From: an uncultured bacterium
Lineage (GTDB): Bacteria > Bacteroidota > Bacteroidia > Chitinophagales > Chitinophagaceae
Assembly: GCA_903826405.1 (NCBI GenBank)
Contig: CAIKEH010000044.1
Coordinates: 51,633 to 115,632, forward strand
Length of the DNA stretch: 64,000 bases
Direction: 5' to 3'
Shown here: one piece after another, positions 38,567 to 47,348 of the stretch
Numbering within the stretch: position 1 is the stretch's first letter
Layout: each line of letters opens with the position of its first letter
Translations under genes and position numbers: made by a program
The notes under the pieces: generated by a model
Told to the model about the DNA's origin: nothing
Databases searched by the model: none
Seen by the model: only the letters and a program-made list of their open reading frames with translations

Positions 38567-40162
38567 TCACAAGGAAAGAGTAGGTAGGAATTTCGGTGAC
38601 TTTCTGGCTTTGGATGCTTGTTCATATCCAAATGCTATACTGATCAGGCTGCCTTCCGTCCAAGCGCTTCCGATGAAGCAAAGTCCTACAGGGAGTTCAT
38701 GGACAAAACCCATCGGCACCGTGATGTGCGGATATCCGGCCACCGCAGCAGGCCAGTAATATGAATTTCCAGCGAAAGCATCTCCATTGACTAGATCCGT
38801 GCACCAGGAGGGTCCATCACAAGGGCTCAGGATGGCATCCAGTTTGTATTCGGAAAGAGTTCCGTCTATGGCTTTCCGGGTCACCAGCAGATTTTTGCTG
38901 AGCGCATCCAGATATTCCTTGCTGTCCAGTGCCTCTCTTTTTTCCGCTTCCTCAAGAATCTCTTGTTTGAAGTAAGGCATGGCTTTAGCTGCATTCTTCG
39001 TATTGAATTCAATGATCTCTTTTAAAGATCTGACTTTTGCTTTTGAACCTGCCAGATATTTATTGATGCCTTCTTTGAATTCATAATTCAGCACCAGATG
39101 CTCCGCATTGTCAAGTCCCTTCAGGCGTGAAGTGAAGTCCACTTCCACCGGAATACCTCCTTTTGATTTGATCAGGTTGAGCGCTTTCAGGAAAACTTCG
39201 GCCACATCTTCATTGCCGGTCATGGATCCTTTATCATATCCTATGCGTTTCCCCTTTAGTCCATCCGTTATGAGGAAAGATGTATAATCGGTGAGGGACT
39301 TACCGGCGCTGTCCGCAGTGGGTATATCTTTGGGGTCCACACCAGTACATGCACCGAGAAGAATGGCAGCATCCCTGACCGTGCGTGCCATGGGGCCTGC
39401 AGTATCCTGAGTTCGGGAGATCGGGATGATCCCGCTTCGACTCCAGAGCCCTACCGTAGGCTTGATGCCAACGATGCCATTCACAGAGGATGGACAGGCG
39501 ATGGACCCATTGGTCTCTGTGCCGATTGCAATGGCACATAGATTTGCGGAAACTGCTGATCCTGATCCTGAACTCGATCCGCAAGGATTCCTATCCAATA
39601 TGTAAGGATTCCTGGTCTGGCCGCCACGGGAACTCCATCCACTGGTTGATCTGGTTGACCTGTAGTTGGCGAATTCACTGAGGTTCGTTTTTCCTAAAAG
39701 CACAGCTCCTGCAGCACGGAGTTTATCCAAGATAAAAGCATCCCTGACCGCTATGTTGCCCTCCAGAGCGAGGGATCCTGCGGTGGTCATCATCTTGTCC
39801 CCCGAGTCTATATTGTCTTTGATCAAAACGGGAATACCATGTAGCGGACCTCGGACTTTCCCACCCTTACGTTCCTGATCCATCTGTGCGGCAATATTCA
39901 GCGCATCCGGATTCAGCTCGATTACCGCATTCAATTTAGGGCCAGCTTTATCTATTTCAGCTATTCTTTTCAGGTAGGTCTTCGTGATATTGACCGAATT
40001 AGATTTGCCCTTACTCATGAGGGACTGAAGTTCATCTACTGTAGCTTCCTGAAGGCCGAATTCCGTTCCGGTAGGAACATTCATTTTGGAATGGGCTATT
40101 CCAGCAATGGGAAAAGTTGTTGCAGCCAAGCTGCCGATATGGAGGAAATGCCTTCTTTTCAT
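38567..40162 (-). CDS. Tat-exported amidase (amidase signature family)
   Basis: This is an amidase-signature enzyme of 531 residues. A twin-arginine signal starts KRRHFLHIGSLAATTFPIAG, so it is exported folded. The Ser-cisSer-Lys triad is visible: Lys115 in VLIKDNIDSGD, the cis-Ser among residues 196-198 of CGSSSGSGS, and the nucleophile Ser220 in TNGSIACP. The C-terminal AGYPHITVPMGF motif is typical. The family cleaves carboxamides, often on amino-acid or aryl amides; I cannot say which here. Upstream (40163-40245) is a short gap to the RMD1 gene on the same strand. Confidence 0.92.
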   Translation of the reverse strand: MKRRHFLHIGSLAATTFPIAGIAHSKMNVPTGTEFGLQEATVDELQSLMSKGKSNSVNITKTYLKRIAEIDKAGPKLNAVIELNPDALNIAAQMDQERKGGKVRGPLHGIPVLIKDNIDSGDKMMTTAGSLALEGNIAVRDAFILDKLRAAGAVLLGKTNLSEFANYRSTRSTSGWSSRGGQTRNPYILDRNPCGSSSGSGSAVSANLCAIAIGTETNGSIACPSSVNGIVGIKPTVGLWSRSGIIPISRTQDTAGPMARTVRDAAILLGACTGVDPKDIPTADSAGKSLTDYTSFLITDGLKGKRIGYDKGSMTGNEDVAEVFLKALNLIKSKGGIPVEVDFTSRLKGLDNAEHLVLNYEFKEGINKYLAGSKAKVRSLKEIIEFNTKNAAKAMPYFKQEILEEAEKREALDSKEYLDALSKNLLVTRKAIDGTLSEYKLDAILSPCDGPSWCTDLVNGDAFAGNSYYWPAAVAGYPHITVPMGFVHELPVGLCFIGSAWTEGSLISIAFGYEQASKARKSPKFLPTLSL

Positions 40163-40245
40163 AATTATGATTGTTGAAGAAGCAACTTACTGAAAATTTC
40201 ATGACCTGTAAGATGGGACCAAGTATGTTCTTTAAACAAAAACAC

Positions 40246-41025
40246 TCAACGGATGACTTTTTCAATGAATATGTTCACCACTTCAACGAGGATAAGTATG
40301 ATGATGATCCACTCGAGCATGTTTGAATTGCGGTACTGGAGCAGATCCTTGAACAGTTCAAGATTTTCTTTGACGATGGCCAGGTCTTCCTGAATGCTGC
40401 GGTAACGTGACTGTAGGTCGAAATTCCTTTTCAGGCCTTGGTCGAGGCTGTTCAGGTATTCATCTTCCCAGGTTTCATCGGGCGAATCAAAAATATACAG
40501 GTTCTCTGCAATGCGGTTCTTGAGGTTGAGTGTGCGACCGATATACTGTTTGAGGCTTTTCCCGCCAAGACCCAAGGTGCCATTTTTTTCTAGAGATTGA
40601 GTGTAGTGGTTCGTCTCTTTGAGCAGTATATCAGCCTGCTCGTTATAAAAATCCAGTGCGACTGACTGTGATACGTTCAGCATGATGAGGCGAAAGGCTT
40701 CGATGCCGGGATTCATCACTTCTATCTTGTTATATCCGAAACGATCGGCTGTAGCATGTTGTTCCACTTCAAAGTCTTCACTCAGTCTTTTGCCAAAAGG
40801 GTTGCGGCAGAAGGGGGATAAGAGCTGGAGGAAAGCGGAGACTTCCAATTCCGACTGATTCAAAAAGCAGGCGATGCCGTATTTGAAAACGTATATGAAT
40901 TTTTCAGGATCTACCACATAGAACAACTCATCGGCATCGCCATGATGGAGTGGCGCTGTGAATGCATTTCTGAAGCCTCGAATATCGATGCTGTCGGCCA
41001 CCTGATAGGCCACTACGGGAAGCAT
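40246..41025 (-). CDS. RMD1/DUF155 family membrane-anchored protein
   Basis: This 259-residue protein has the DUF155 fold (VVAYQVADSIDIRGFRNAF near the N-terminus, FRLIMLNVSQSVALDFYNEQADILL in the middle) and a coiled region (RIAENLYIFDSPDETWEDEYLNSLDQGLKRNFDLQSRYRSI). A single hydrophobic anchor sits at the very C-terminus (LEWIIIILILVEVVNIF). Relatives in yeast and mitochondria take part in nuclear division or translation at membranes; bacterial members are uncharacterised. The start at 41025 gives the usual N-terminal strand; an extra 20 residues upstream (to 41085) look unrelated. It is divergent from the protease operon, with about 210 bases between the starts. Confidence 0.82.
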   Translation of the reverse strand: MLPVVAYQVADSIDIRGFRNAFTAPLHHGDADELFYVVDPEKFIYVFKYGIACFLNQSELEVSAFLQLLSPFCRNPFGKRLSEDFEVEQHATADRFGYNKIEVMNPGIEAFRLIMLNVSQSVALDFYNEQADILLKETNHYTQSLEKNGTLGLGGKSLKQYIGRTLNLKNRIAENLYIFDSPDETWEDEYLNSLDQGLKRNFDLQSRYRSIQEDLAIVKENLELFKDLLQYRNSNMLEWIIIILILVEVVNIFIEKVIR

Positions 41026-41236
41026 GGAGCGTGTTTGGGTACTAAGATAAGAAAGGCTGTTGATGCCAGGAAAACCCCTTTCCAATGGGCAGGGAGATGT
41101 CCTTTCTGAAAATGTCTACATAGAAATCAGGTTTCAATTGTGATATGGTACATTTTTTCCCTGTTAAAATGGTCAAAGTCCCATGTCTGAGAGGGGAAAA
41201 TGCCTTATTTTCCGGAATCCTTTAAATACTTTTCAT

Positions 41237-42874
41237 ATGCCTATTCGGATGGTGGATGATCCGCAGGATCAGCAGGAACAAAATTTCAACGATAATCGCG
41301 GCGGTGGTGGCCGAGGTCCGTCTTTCCCGGTCGGGCCCGGCAGAGGTGGTGGTGGCGGAGGCGGGTTGTTCAGTCTGCTGCCCATGCTCTTTGGCAGCAA
41401 AGGAGGGCGATATCTGCTGCTCATCGGACTGATTTTCATTGGGTTCACATATTTTCGTGGGGGTTGTTCCGGCGGCAGTGGCGGCGGCGGGCTAATGGAT
41501 AACATTTCGAGTCTTACTCGTGGTGGATTCCTGGACCCACGTCAGTTCGAGAAGGCCAATATATATGAACCACTTGCAGATGACAATTCCAAGAATCCCC
41601 TTCCTGAAAGGGCCAATTTACAACAGTTCGCACCGAGCGTAGGTAATCAAGGCAAACAGGGCTCCTGTGTGGCATGGAGTAGCGCTTTTGCGGCGCGTTC
41701 CATATTGGAAAATGTGCGTACAGGTGGCAAGCAGGCTTCTTTCAGCCCTTCCTTCCTTTATAATCAGATCGGCTTACAAGGTTGTCAGGGAAGCTATATC
41801 ATCAGGGCCATGGAATATATGACCAAGCAGGGGTCGGTTCCATATGATCAGTTCCCGTATACCGACCGGGACTGTTCCCGTCAGCCCGATATGAGTATGA
41901 TCAAGGATGCATCCCAGTATAAGATGCGGGGATTCACGCGCCTTTCCCTCGGGGATCGGAATGACAAACTGGATATCCGTGCGATAAAAGAGAATCTTGC
42001 ACAGGGTGCTCCTGTGGTCATCGGCATGATGGTTGGGGAAAGCTTCATGCGCAATATGATGGGAAAAGATCTATGGATCCCCGAAGCCAATGACCGTTCG
42101 ATGATGGGTTTTGGTGGGCATGCCATGTGCGTGGTCGGTTACGATGATGCCAAATATGGTGGTGCCTTTCTGATCATGAATAGTTGGGGACCCGAATGGG
42201 GTGTCAATGGATTTGGATGGGTTAGATACCCGGAGTTCAACTATTTCGTTCGTGAAGCTTATGGGCTCGAACCGATGGCCAAGGTAGGTTCACAAGCCAA
42301 TTTGGCATTGCAATGCGAGGTCGGACTTGTGCAAGTGGCTTATGATGGAAAAAAGACGGTCGCACAAGGGTATGTCCCACTTCGGAAAGTGGACAATAAC
42401 TTGTATGCCAATACAAGCCCCATGCGACCAGGCACTCGATTCAAGATGGAGGTGCGTAATTCATCCGAGTGTTACGTATATATATATGGGATGGAAACGG
42501 ATGGTTCTGCTTACACATTATTCCCATATCCGCGCCAAGACGACAAGTCAAAAAGCAAGTATTCGCCTTTTTGCGGGATCACTGGGGCAAGGCAATTCCC
42601 GCATGATAAAAGCATGACTCCCGACAGTATAGGCACAAAGGATCTTTTCGCGGTGTTGGTTTCCCAGGAAGCTTTGAATTGGTTTGAACTTGCTCAACTG
42701 ATCAATAACCAGCCCTCCTCCAATTTTCAGGGCAAAGTGTCTGCTGCGATCCAGAAAGGAGGGCGTGTCGCGAATGCCCAATATTCCATAACGTCAAAAG
42801 GGAATATTCAATTCACATCATCACCTTCGAAGAATGAGGTCGCGGTCATGTATGTCGAGATAGATAAAAAATGA
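41237..42874 (+). CDS. membrane-anchored papain-like (C1) protease with DUF4384-like C-terminus
   Basis: This 545-residue protein has an unusual build. A polar, Gly-rich N-terminus and a single hydrophobic segment at about residues 58-70 (YLLLIGLIFIGFTYF) are flanked by runs of Gly. Then comes a papain-type domain with Gln138 (VGNQGKQGSC), nucleophile Cys144, His295 (GGHAMCVVGYDD) and Asn315 (MNSWGPEWG), all intact. A C-terminal beta domain of about 150 residues contains PYPRQDDKSKSKYSPF and resembles DUF4384. I chose the ATG at 41237 because the frame before it has no family content. The stop overlaps the next start by four bases (ATGA), so translation is coupled. The Gly stretches could be flexible linkers or cell-wall spanning. 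Confidence 0.85.
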   Translation: MPIRMVDDPQDQQEQNFNDNRGGGGRGPSFPVGPGRGGGGGGGLFSLLPMLFGSKGGRYLLLIGLIFIGFTYFRGGCSGGSGGGGLMDNISSLTRGGFLDPRQFEKANIYEPLADDNSKNPLPERANLQQFAPSVGNQGKQGSCVAWSSAFAARSILENVRTGGKQASFSPSFLYNQIGLQGCQGSYIIRAMEYMTKQGSVPYDQFPYTDRDCSRQPDMSMIKDASQYKMRGFTRLSLGDRNDKLDIRAIKENLAQGAPVVIGMMVGESFMRNMMGKDLWIPEANDRSMMGFGGHAMCVVGYDDAKYGGAFLIMNSWGPEWGVNGFGWVRYPEFNYFVREAYGLEPMAKVGSQANLALQCEVGLVQVAYDGKKTVAQGYVPLRKVDNNLYANTSPMRPGTRFKMEVRNSSECYVYIYGMETDGSAYTLFPYPRQDDKSKSKYSPFCGITGARQFPHDKSMTPDSIGTKDLFAVLVSQEALNWFELAQLINNQPSSNFQGKVSAAIQKGGRVANAQYSITSKGNIQFTSSPSKNEVAVMYVEIDKK

Positions 42875-43374
42875 TAACACACATATACAATCTTCTGTTT
42901 TTTCTGTTGCTCACGTGGGAGGTAAATGCCCAGGAAAAGCCTGTACACCTTTATGATCCTGCCGCGGATGCGTCGATCGAAATCGCTGCCGCTGTAAAGC
43001 AGGCAGCACAAGAAAACAAACATGTCCTGATCCAAGCAGGTGGAAATTGGTGTAGTTGGTGCATCGAATTCAACCGCTTCTGCAAGGTGGATCTCCAAAT
43101 TGATTCATTGATCAAGGCTTCCTACATAGTTTGTCATCTCAATTACAGTAAGGAGAATTTGAATAAATCCGTTTTTGCAAGCCTGGGATTCCCGCAGCGT
43201 TTCGGTTTTCCGGTCTTTATCATTCTCAATGGCAATGGAGAACGGATACATACACAGAATTCTGGTTATCTGGAATCTGGAAAATCATATGACCGGGATA
43301 AGGTACTGGGATTTCTGGGTGACTGGACGCAAAACGCCATGGATCCTGTGAATTTCGTCAATTACAGGCCATGA
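42871..43374 (+). CDS. secreted thioredoxin-like protein
   Basis: This exported protein has 167 residues. A signal peptide ends near Ala20 (TWEVNA, then Gln21). A thioredoxin-like domain follows with the redox motif CSWC (GGNWCSWCIEF, about residues 57-67) and the later cis-Pro region FGFPVFIILNGNG. It should reduce or form disulfides, or act as a chaperone, in the periplasm. Both ends overlap the neighbours by ATGA, so it is translated with the protease before it and the DUF4442 gene after it. The protease relies on a Cys, which may explain the partnership; that link is inference. Confidence 0.9.
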   Translation: MITHIYNLLFFLLLTWEVNAQEKPVHLYDPAADASIEIAAAVKQAAQENKHVLIQAGGNWCSWCIEFNRFCKVDLQIDSLIKASYIVCHLNYSKENLNKSVFASLGFPQRFGFPVFIILNGNGERIHTQNSGYLESGKSYDRDKVLGFLGDWTQNAMDPVNFVNYRP

Positions 43375-43856
43375 GAAAAGAAGCTCATGATTTCCTTGGA
43401 TTGGTTCGGCAGCCCTATAAATTCGGATTTTTCCTGTTGCGGAAGCTGCCGGCTGCTTTTTTTTCCGGAGTCCGGGTTCGTGAAATGGATCAGAATGTAT
43501 CGGTTGTCACGGTTCCCTACAAATGGTTCAGTCAGAACCCTTTTCACTCTACGTATTTTGCATGCCTTGCCATGGCCGCTGAATTGAGTACCGGTTTACT
43601 TGCCTTATTGCATACTTATCGTCGTGATCCTCCGGTCTCCATGTTGGTGATCAAATTGGAAGCTGAGTACTTCAAGAAGGCAACTGGTCTGACCACTTTT
43701 ACATGTAGCGATGGTGTTGGATTCATGGACTCAATAGAAAGAGCAGTGGCTACCGGGGAATCCGTTACTTTCCGCTCTAGGTCGGTAGGCTCCGATCGGA
43801 ATGGTGAAAAGATCGCAGAGTTTCTCATCACGTGGTCTTTTCGAGTAAAAAAATGA
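43371..43856 (+). CDS. DUF4442 (hotdog-fold) protein
   Basis: This is a cytoplasmic protein of 161 residues. The stretch KWFSQNPFHSTYFACLAMAAELSTGLLAL matches DUF4442, a hotdog-fold group related to acyl-CoA thioesterases and the PaaI type. The later part (PPVSMLVIKLEAEYFKKATG, GESVTFRSRSVGSDRNGEKIAEFLITWSF) has the strand pattern of the fold. There is no signal peptide. The start overlaps the stop of the thioredoxin-like gene by four bases. The function is unknown; the position suggests it is made together with the protease and thioredoxin-like proteins. Confidence 0.85.
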   Translation: MRKEAHDFLGLVRQPYKFGFFLLRKLPAAFFSGVRVREMDQNVSVVTVPYKWFSQNPFHSTYFACLAMAAELSTGLLALLHTYRRDPPVSMLVIKLEAEYFKKATGLTTFTCSDGVGFMDSIERAVATGESVTFRSRSVGSDRNGEKIAEFLITWSFRVKK

Positions 43857-43899
43857 AAGACATCAAAGACATTTTGTATAAAATCAAATAGTTAATCTC

Positions 43900-45300
43900 A
43901 TGAAGATCGCATTCCATGGAGCAGCACGAACGGTTACAGGTTCAAAACATCTCTTGACTTTGAAGAATGGAAAGCGGTTGCTGCTTGATTGCGGCATGTT
44001 CCAGGGTATGGGATCTGAGACTGATGCCTACAATCATAAATGGGGCTTTGAACCCTCGGAGGTGGATCATTTGGTTCTTTCTCATGCTCATATCGATCAT
44101 AGCGGACTTGTACCGAAGTTAGTCAAGGATGGTTTCCAGGGAAAGATCTATTGTACTCCAGCCACCAGGGAACTGACTGCTGTTCTTTTGGAGGATTCCG
44201 CAGAGATCCAAGAGGATGACGTCAAGTACATCAATAAGAAAAGAGCTTCAGAGGGACTACCATACCTTCAACCTTTGTATCGTAAAGAGGATGCTATGGC
44301 TGCCATGGATTATTTCGTGTCCGTAGATTATGGCAATTGGTACACGATAGAAGAGGGGATTGAACTGATGTATACGGATGCGGGGCATATCATCGGCAGT
44401 GCAGCGGTCAATCTGAAGATAACAGAGGATGGAATAACAACACATCTTACCTTCAGTGGAGATGTTGGTCGTTACAGGGATGTCATCCTGAAATCCCCGC
44501 AGGAGTTTCCTCAGGCAGATTATATCCTGTTGGAGTCCACTTATGGTAACAGTCTGCATGACCTGCATGTCACCACACCGGACCAATTGCTGATGTGGAT
44601 CGAGAAGACCTGCCTGAAGAAAAAAGGCAAACTAATCATTCCCGCTTTCAGTGTGGGCCGGACACAGGAGATCCTCTTTTATTTGAACCAACTTGAACTG
44701 GAGCGACGTCTCCCCGATCTCGATTATTTCGTGGACAGCCCGCTGAGCATAAAAGCAACGGAGATCGTGAAAAGCTATCCTCAGTATTTCAATAAATCAA
44801 TCCAAAAGATATTGGAGACGGACAATGATCCATTCGCATTCCAGGGGCTCAAATATCTCCAGACCGTAGATCAGTCCAAGATGCTCAATTTCCGGAATGA
44901 GCCCTGTGTAATCATTGCTGCCAGCGGAATGGCCGATGCCGGTAGGGTGAAGCATCATATCAACAATTGCGTAGAGAATAGCCGGAATTCCATCTTGATC
45001 GTGGGATATTGTGAACCTCACTCACTAGGTGCCCGATTGCAAACGAAGAAAGAGGTCGGCATCTTTGGTGTCATGAAGGAAGTTCATGCCGAAGTGGGTA
45101 GCATCCATAGTATGAGTGCTCATGGGGATTATGATGACCTCAGCCAGTTCCTTTCCTGCCAGGATATGAAGCAAGTGCGTAAATTATTTCTTGTCCATGG
45201 CGAATACGAGGTTCAGCTTGCGTTCAAAGATCGGTTATTGAAAAAGGGATTTACTGATGTGGAGATCCCGGAGATGCATTATGAAGTGGGGTTGACTTGA
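43900..45300 (+). CDS. beta-CASP metallo-beta-lactamase-fold RNA-processing-type hydrolase
   Basis: This cytoplasmic enzyme has 466 residues. Metal-binding motif 2 is HAHIDH (residues 62-67), followed by later ligands in GHIIGSAAV and GDVGRYRD. The beta-CASP insert has IPAFSVGRTQEILFYL and ASGMADAGRVKHHI. The C-terminal RMMBL-like part has HAEVGSIHSMSAHGDYDDL and LVHGEYEVQLAF. Relatives such as RNase J and CPSF-73-like proteins cleave RNA, and this short form with no extra C-terminal domain matches the bacterial exonuclease-of-beta-lactamase-fold group. It follows the DUF4442 gene by 43 bases and could be on the same transcript. Confidence 0.9.
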   Translation: MKIAFHGAARTVTGSKHLLTLKNGKRLLLDCGMFQGMGSETDAYNHKWGFEPSEVDHLVLSHAHIDHSGLVPKLVKDGFQGKIYCTPATRELTAVLLEDSAEIQEDDVKYINKKRASEGLPYLQPLYRKEDAMAAMDYFVSVDYGNWYTIEEGIELMYTDAGHIIGSAAVNLKITEDGITTHLTFSGDVGRYRDVILKSPQEFPQADYILLESTYGNSLHDLHVTTPDQLLMWIEKTCLKKKGKLIIPAFSVGRTQEILFYLNQLELERRLPDLDYFVDSPLSIKATEIVKSYPQYFNKSIQKILETDNDPFAFQGLKYLQTVDQSKMLNFRNEPCVIIAASGMADAGRVKHHINNCVENSRNSILIVGYCEPHSLGARLQTKKEVGIFGVMKEVHAEVGSIHSMSAHGDYDDLSQFLSCQDMKQVRKLFLVHGEYEVQLAFKDRLLKKGFTDVEIPEMHYEVGLT

Positions 45301-45551
45301 CTTGAGATGCCTAAATGGAACAGGTGTCTCCCGATTGGGGCGGCTGTAAAATGGCTCGATCGTTTTTCTGACTTTTGATATCCTGAACTTGTTTTTTTCC
45401 TAAACCCAAGTTAGATGTTGAGTCTTAAGATTATGCAGGTTCTAACCGATTTCTGATCGGACTGCGATCACGAGAAAATACATTTTATCCATTTCCAGAG
45501 AAATGAATGCAGTAGAGGTAGCTTGGAAATACTTGAATGAAGCCCGGCTAC

Positions 45552-45968
45552 TTACTTGATTACTATTGTATCACTGATGATCGTGGTGTCCCCACCCCAA
45601 AATCTGATCACAAAAGTTCCTGGCGTCGCGGAGGTAAAGGTGAATGGCTTGGTGACTTTGGAGATGTTTTGAGTACACGTGCAGCCATTGTAAACTGCTA
45701 TTACGGTCACATCTGCATCTTTGGTAGCATTGGAAGGGGAGAATCCCCCGAATTGGCCGCAACTATTATATAAGGCCAGTGTCACTTGTTTGATAACAGG
45801 TTGGTTAACACTTCCGGTGTCTGGACCTTCAACTTTGAAGACGGGAGTGGTTTGCTGGCTATGACATCCACCTGAATTATCTGCTTTCAGGCATGATGCA
45901 ATTGATACGGTGCTGATGATCAGTGTGGCCAATAAAGCAATCCTGGAAAAAGTTAATGTGGTGGTCAT
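45552..45968 (-). CDS. small lipoprotein, unknown function
   Basis: This is a predicted lipoprotein of 138 residues. It has a hydrophobic signal peptide and a lipobox IASC with the lipid-bearing Cys at residue 26. The mature part is acidic to neutral, rich in Thr and Val, and built of beta strands (VIKQVTLALYNSCGQFGGF, FVIRFWGGDTTIISDTIVIK), which suggests an Ig-like fold. Four further Cys residues (35, 69, 95 and 97) may form disulfides in the periplasm. It lies 62 bases after the stop of the FAD oxidase on the same strand and could be the last gene of the hydroxyproline operon, but nothing in its sequence shows a link. Confidence 0.75.
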   Translation of the reverse strand: MTTTLTFSRIALLATLIISTVSIASCLKADNSGGCHSQQTTPVFKVEGPDTGSVNQPVIKQVTLALYNSCGQFGGFSPSNATKDADVTVIAVYNGCTCTQNISKVTKPFTFTSATPGTFVIRFWGGDTTIISDTIVIK

Positions 45969-46030
45969 GACAGTTAGACAAATTTAAGTCATTTCGTGTT
46001 GCATGGTGCCTGAAATTACCTTCAAAATGA

Positions 46031-47281
46031 TCAATTGTACCTCATCGGGTCAAAGGGCCTGATGTCCATACTGGTATGCTGTCCGTTCAGGATCTCGCTG
46101 ACCAATTTTCCTGTTCCGGCTCCCAAACTCATGCCGATCATCGCATGGCCAGTGGCCACCACCATATTGTCCATTTGGGAGGCTCTACCAATATAAGGCA
46201 ACCCATCGGCGCTGCAGGGACGGTAGCCGTACCAGACATCCTCAATTTTGGGTTTGGGTATGTTGAATGAAGGATAGAAGCGCTTGACTCCTTCGATGAT
46301 ACCTTCCACCCGGTTCATTCGGGGTGGGGTGTTTACAGGGGTGATCTCCATAGTTCCACCGAATCGGGTACGGCCATTTATAGGGGTTACTGCTAATCGG
46401 GCTTCCATGAGTATTGCAGGGTAATTTACTTTGAATTGATCTCCCTCCACTGTAAGTGAATACCCACGACCGGGCATGAGTGGTATCTTCAATCCGGTCA
46501 ATGCAGCGATCTCTCTGCTCCATGAACCAGCTGAAAGTACTACGGCGTCGGTGGGATATTTACCCTTTGGAGTCAGGACCGCGGTTATCTTTCTTCCCTT
46601 TTTTTCAAATCCATTGACCTCCTCATTGGTTATGAGTTGCACGCCATTATTTTTCAAATAGGAAAGTAGATCACGCATCACATCATTGGGGTAGCAATGG
46701 GCATCGCAGCGGAAGATGAGTCCGCCACGTATGTTGGAGCCGAGGTTGGGTTCCATCGTTAAGATCTCATCCCGGGATAGCAGGTCCGTATCTGAAAGTC
46801 CGATAGACTTTGCCTTCGCTACGGTTTCAGCGGCATGATGAGCTTTTTCCTCGGTTTGGAAAACCTCAAGTAATCCCTTATGCTCATAAAAAAAATTGAA
46901 GTCCGGCAATGATCGCCATTCTTCATAGCATTTTTTGCTCAAAATGCCCGCTTCCATAAGAGGGATCGCGGCATTTTCTACCTTTTCAGGTGTTGCAGCA
47001 CGCATGAATTTCAGCCCCCAATCTAACAATGGGCCGTTCATTCGAGGCTTCACATAGAAAGGACTTTTGGAATTCCACATCCATTTGAGCCCTTGTTTCA
47101 CTATTCCCGGAGTTGCCAGAGGGATGAAATGCGATGGGCAGATGTAACCTGCGTTGCCATAACTGCAGTTGTTGGACATGTCTGACTGGTCGATAACTGT
47201 AACCTCCCAACCCGTTTGTTTCAGATAAAGTGCGCAACTCAATCCTACGATTCCTCCACCAATTACGATGACCTTGCTCAT
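46031..47281 (-). CDS. FAD-dependent D-amino-acid (probable D-hydroxyproline) oxidase/dehydrogenase
   Basis: This is a DAO-superfamily flavoenzyme of 416 residues. The FAD loop is VIVIGGGIVGLSCALYL at the N-terminus, followed by the glycine-oxidase/DadA-like SYGNAGYICPSHFIP. The C-terminal flavin contact is DVWYGYRPCSADGLPYIGR then VATGHAMIGMSLGAGTGKLV. The family oxidises D-amino acids. In hydroxyproline catabolism a member converts cis-4-hydroxy-D-proline to delta-1-pyrroline-4-hydroxy-2-carboxylate. The specific role comes from context: the same strand carries the epimerase that makes its substrate and, beyond, the deaminase and dehydrogenase that use its product. The upstream gene on this strand is the GH127/GH146-type enzyme, 67 bases away. 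A general D-amino-acid dehydrogenase is the alternative. Confidence 0.87.
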   Translation of the reverse strand: MSKVIVIGGGIVGLSCALYLKQTGWEVTVIDQSDMSNNCSYGNAGYICPSHFIPLATPGIVKQGLKWMWNSKSPFYVKPRMNGPLLDWGLKFMRAATPEKVENAAIPLMEAGILSKKCYEEWRSLPDFNFFYEHKGLLEVFQTEEKAHHAAETVAKAKSIGLSDTDLLSRDEILTMEPNLGSNIRGGLIFRCDAHCYPNDVMRDLLSYLKNNGVQLITNEEVNGFEKKGRKITAVLTPKGKYPTDAVVLSAGSWSREIAALTGLKIPLMPGRGYSLTVEGDQFKVNYPAILMEARLAVTPINGRTRFGGTMEITPVNTPPRMNRVEGIIEGVKRFYPSFNIPKPKIEDVWYGYRPCSADGLPYIGRASQMDNMVVATGHAMIGMSLGAGTGKLVSEILNGQHTSMDIRPFDPMRYN

Positions 47282-47348
47282 GTCTACATGATTTGTTTAG
47301 GTACGTTATGAAGGTATAAAGGTAAGCCAAGGATCATTCCGAAGAAAA

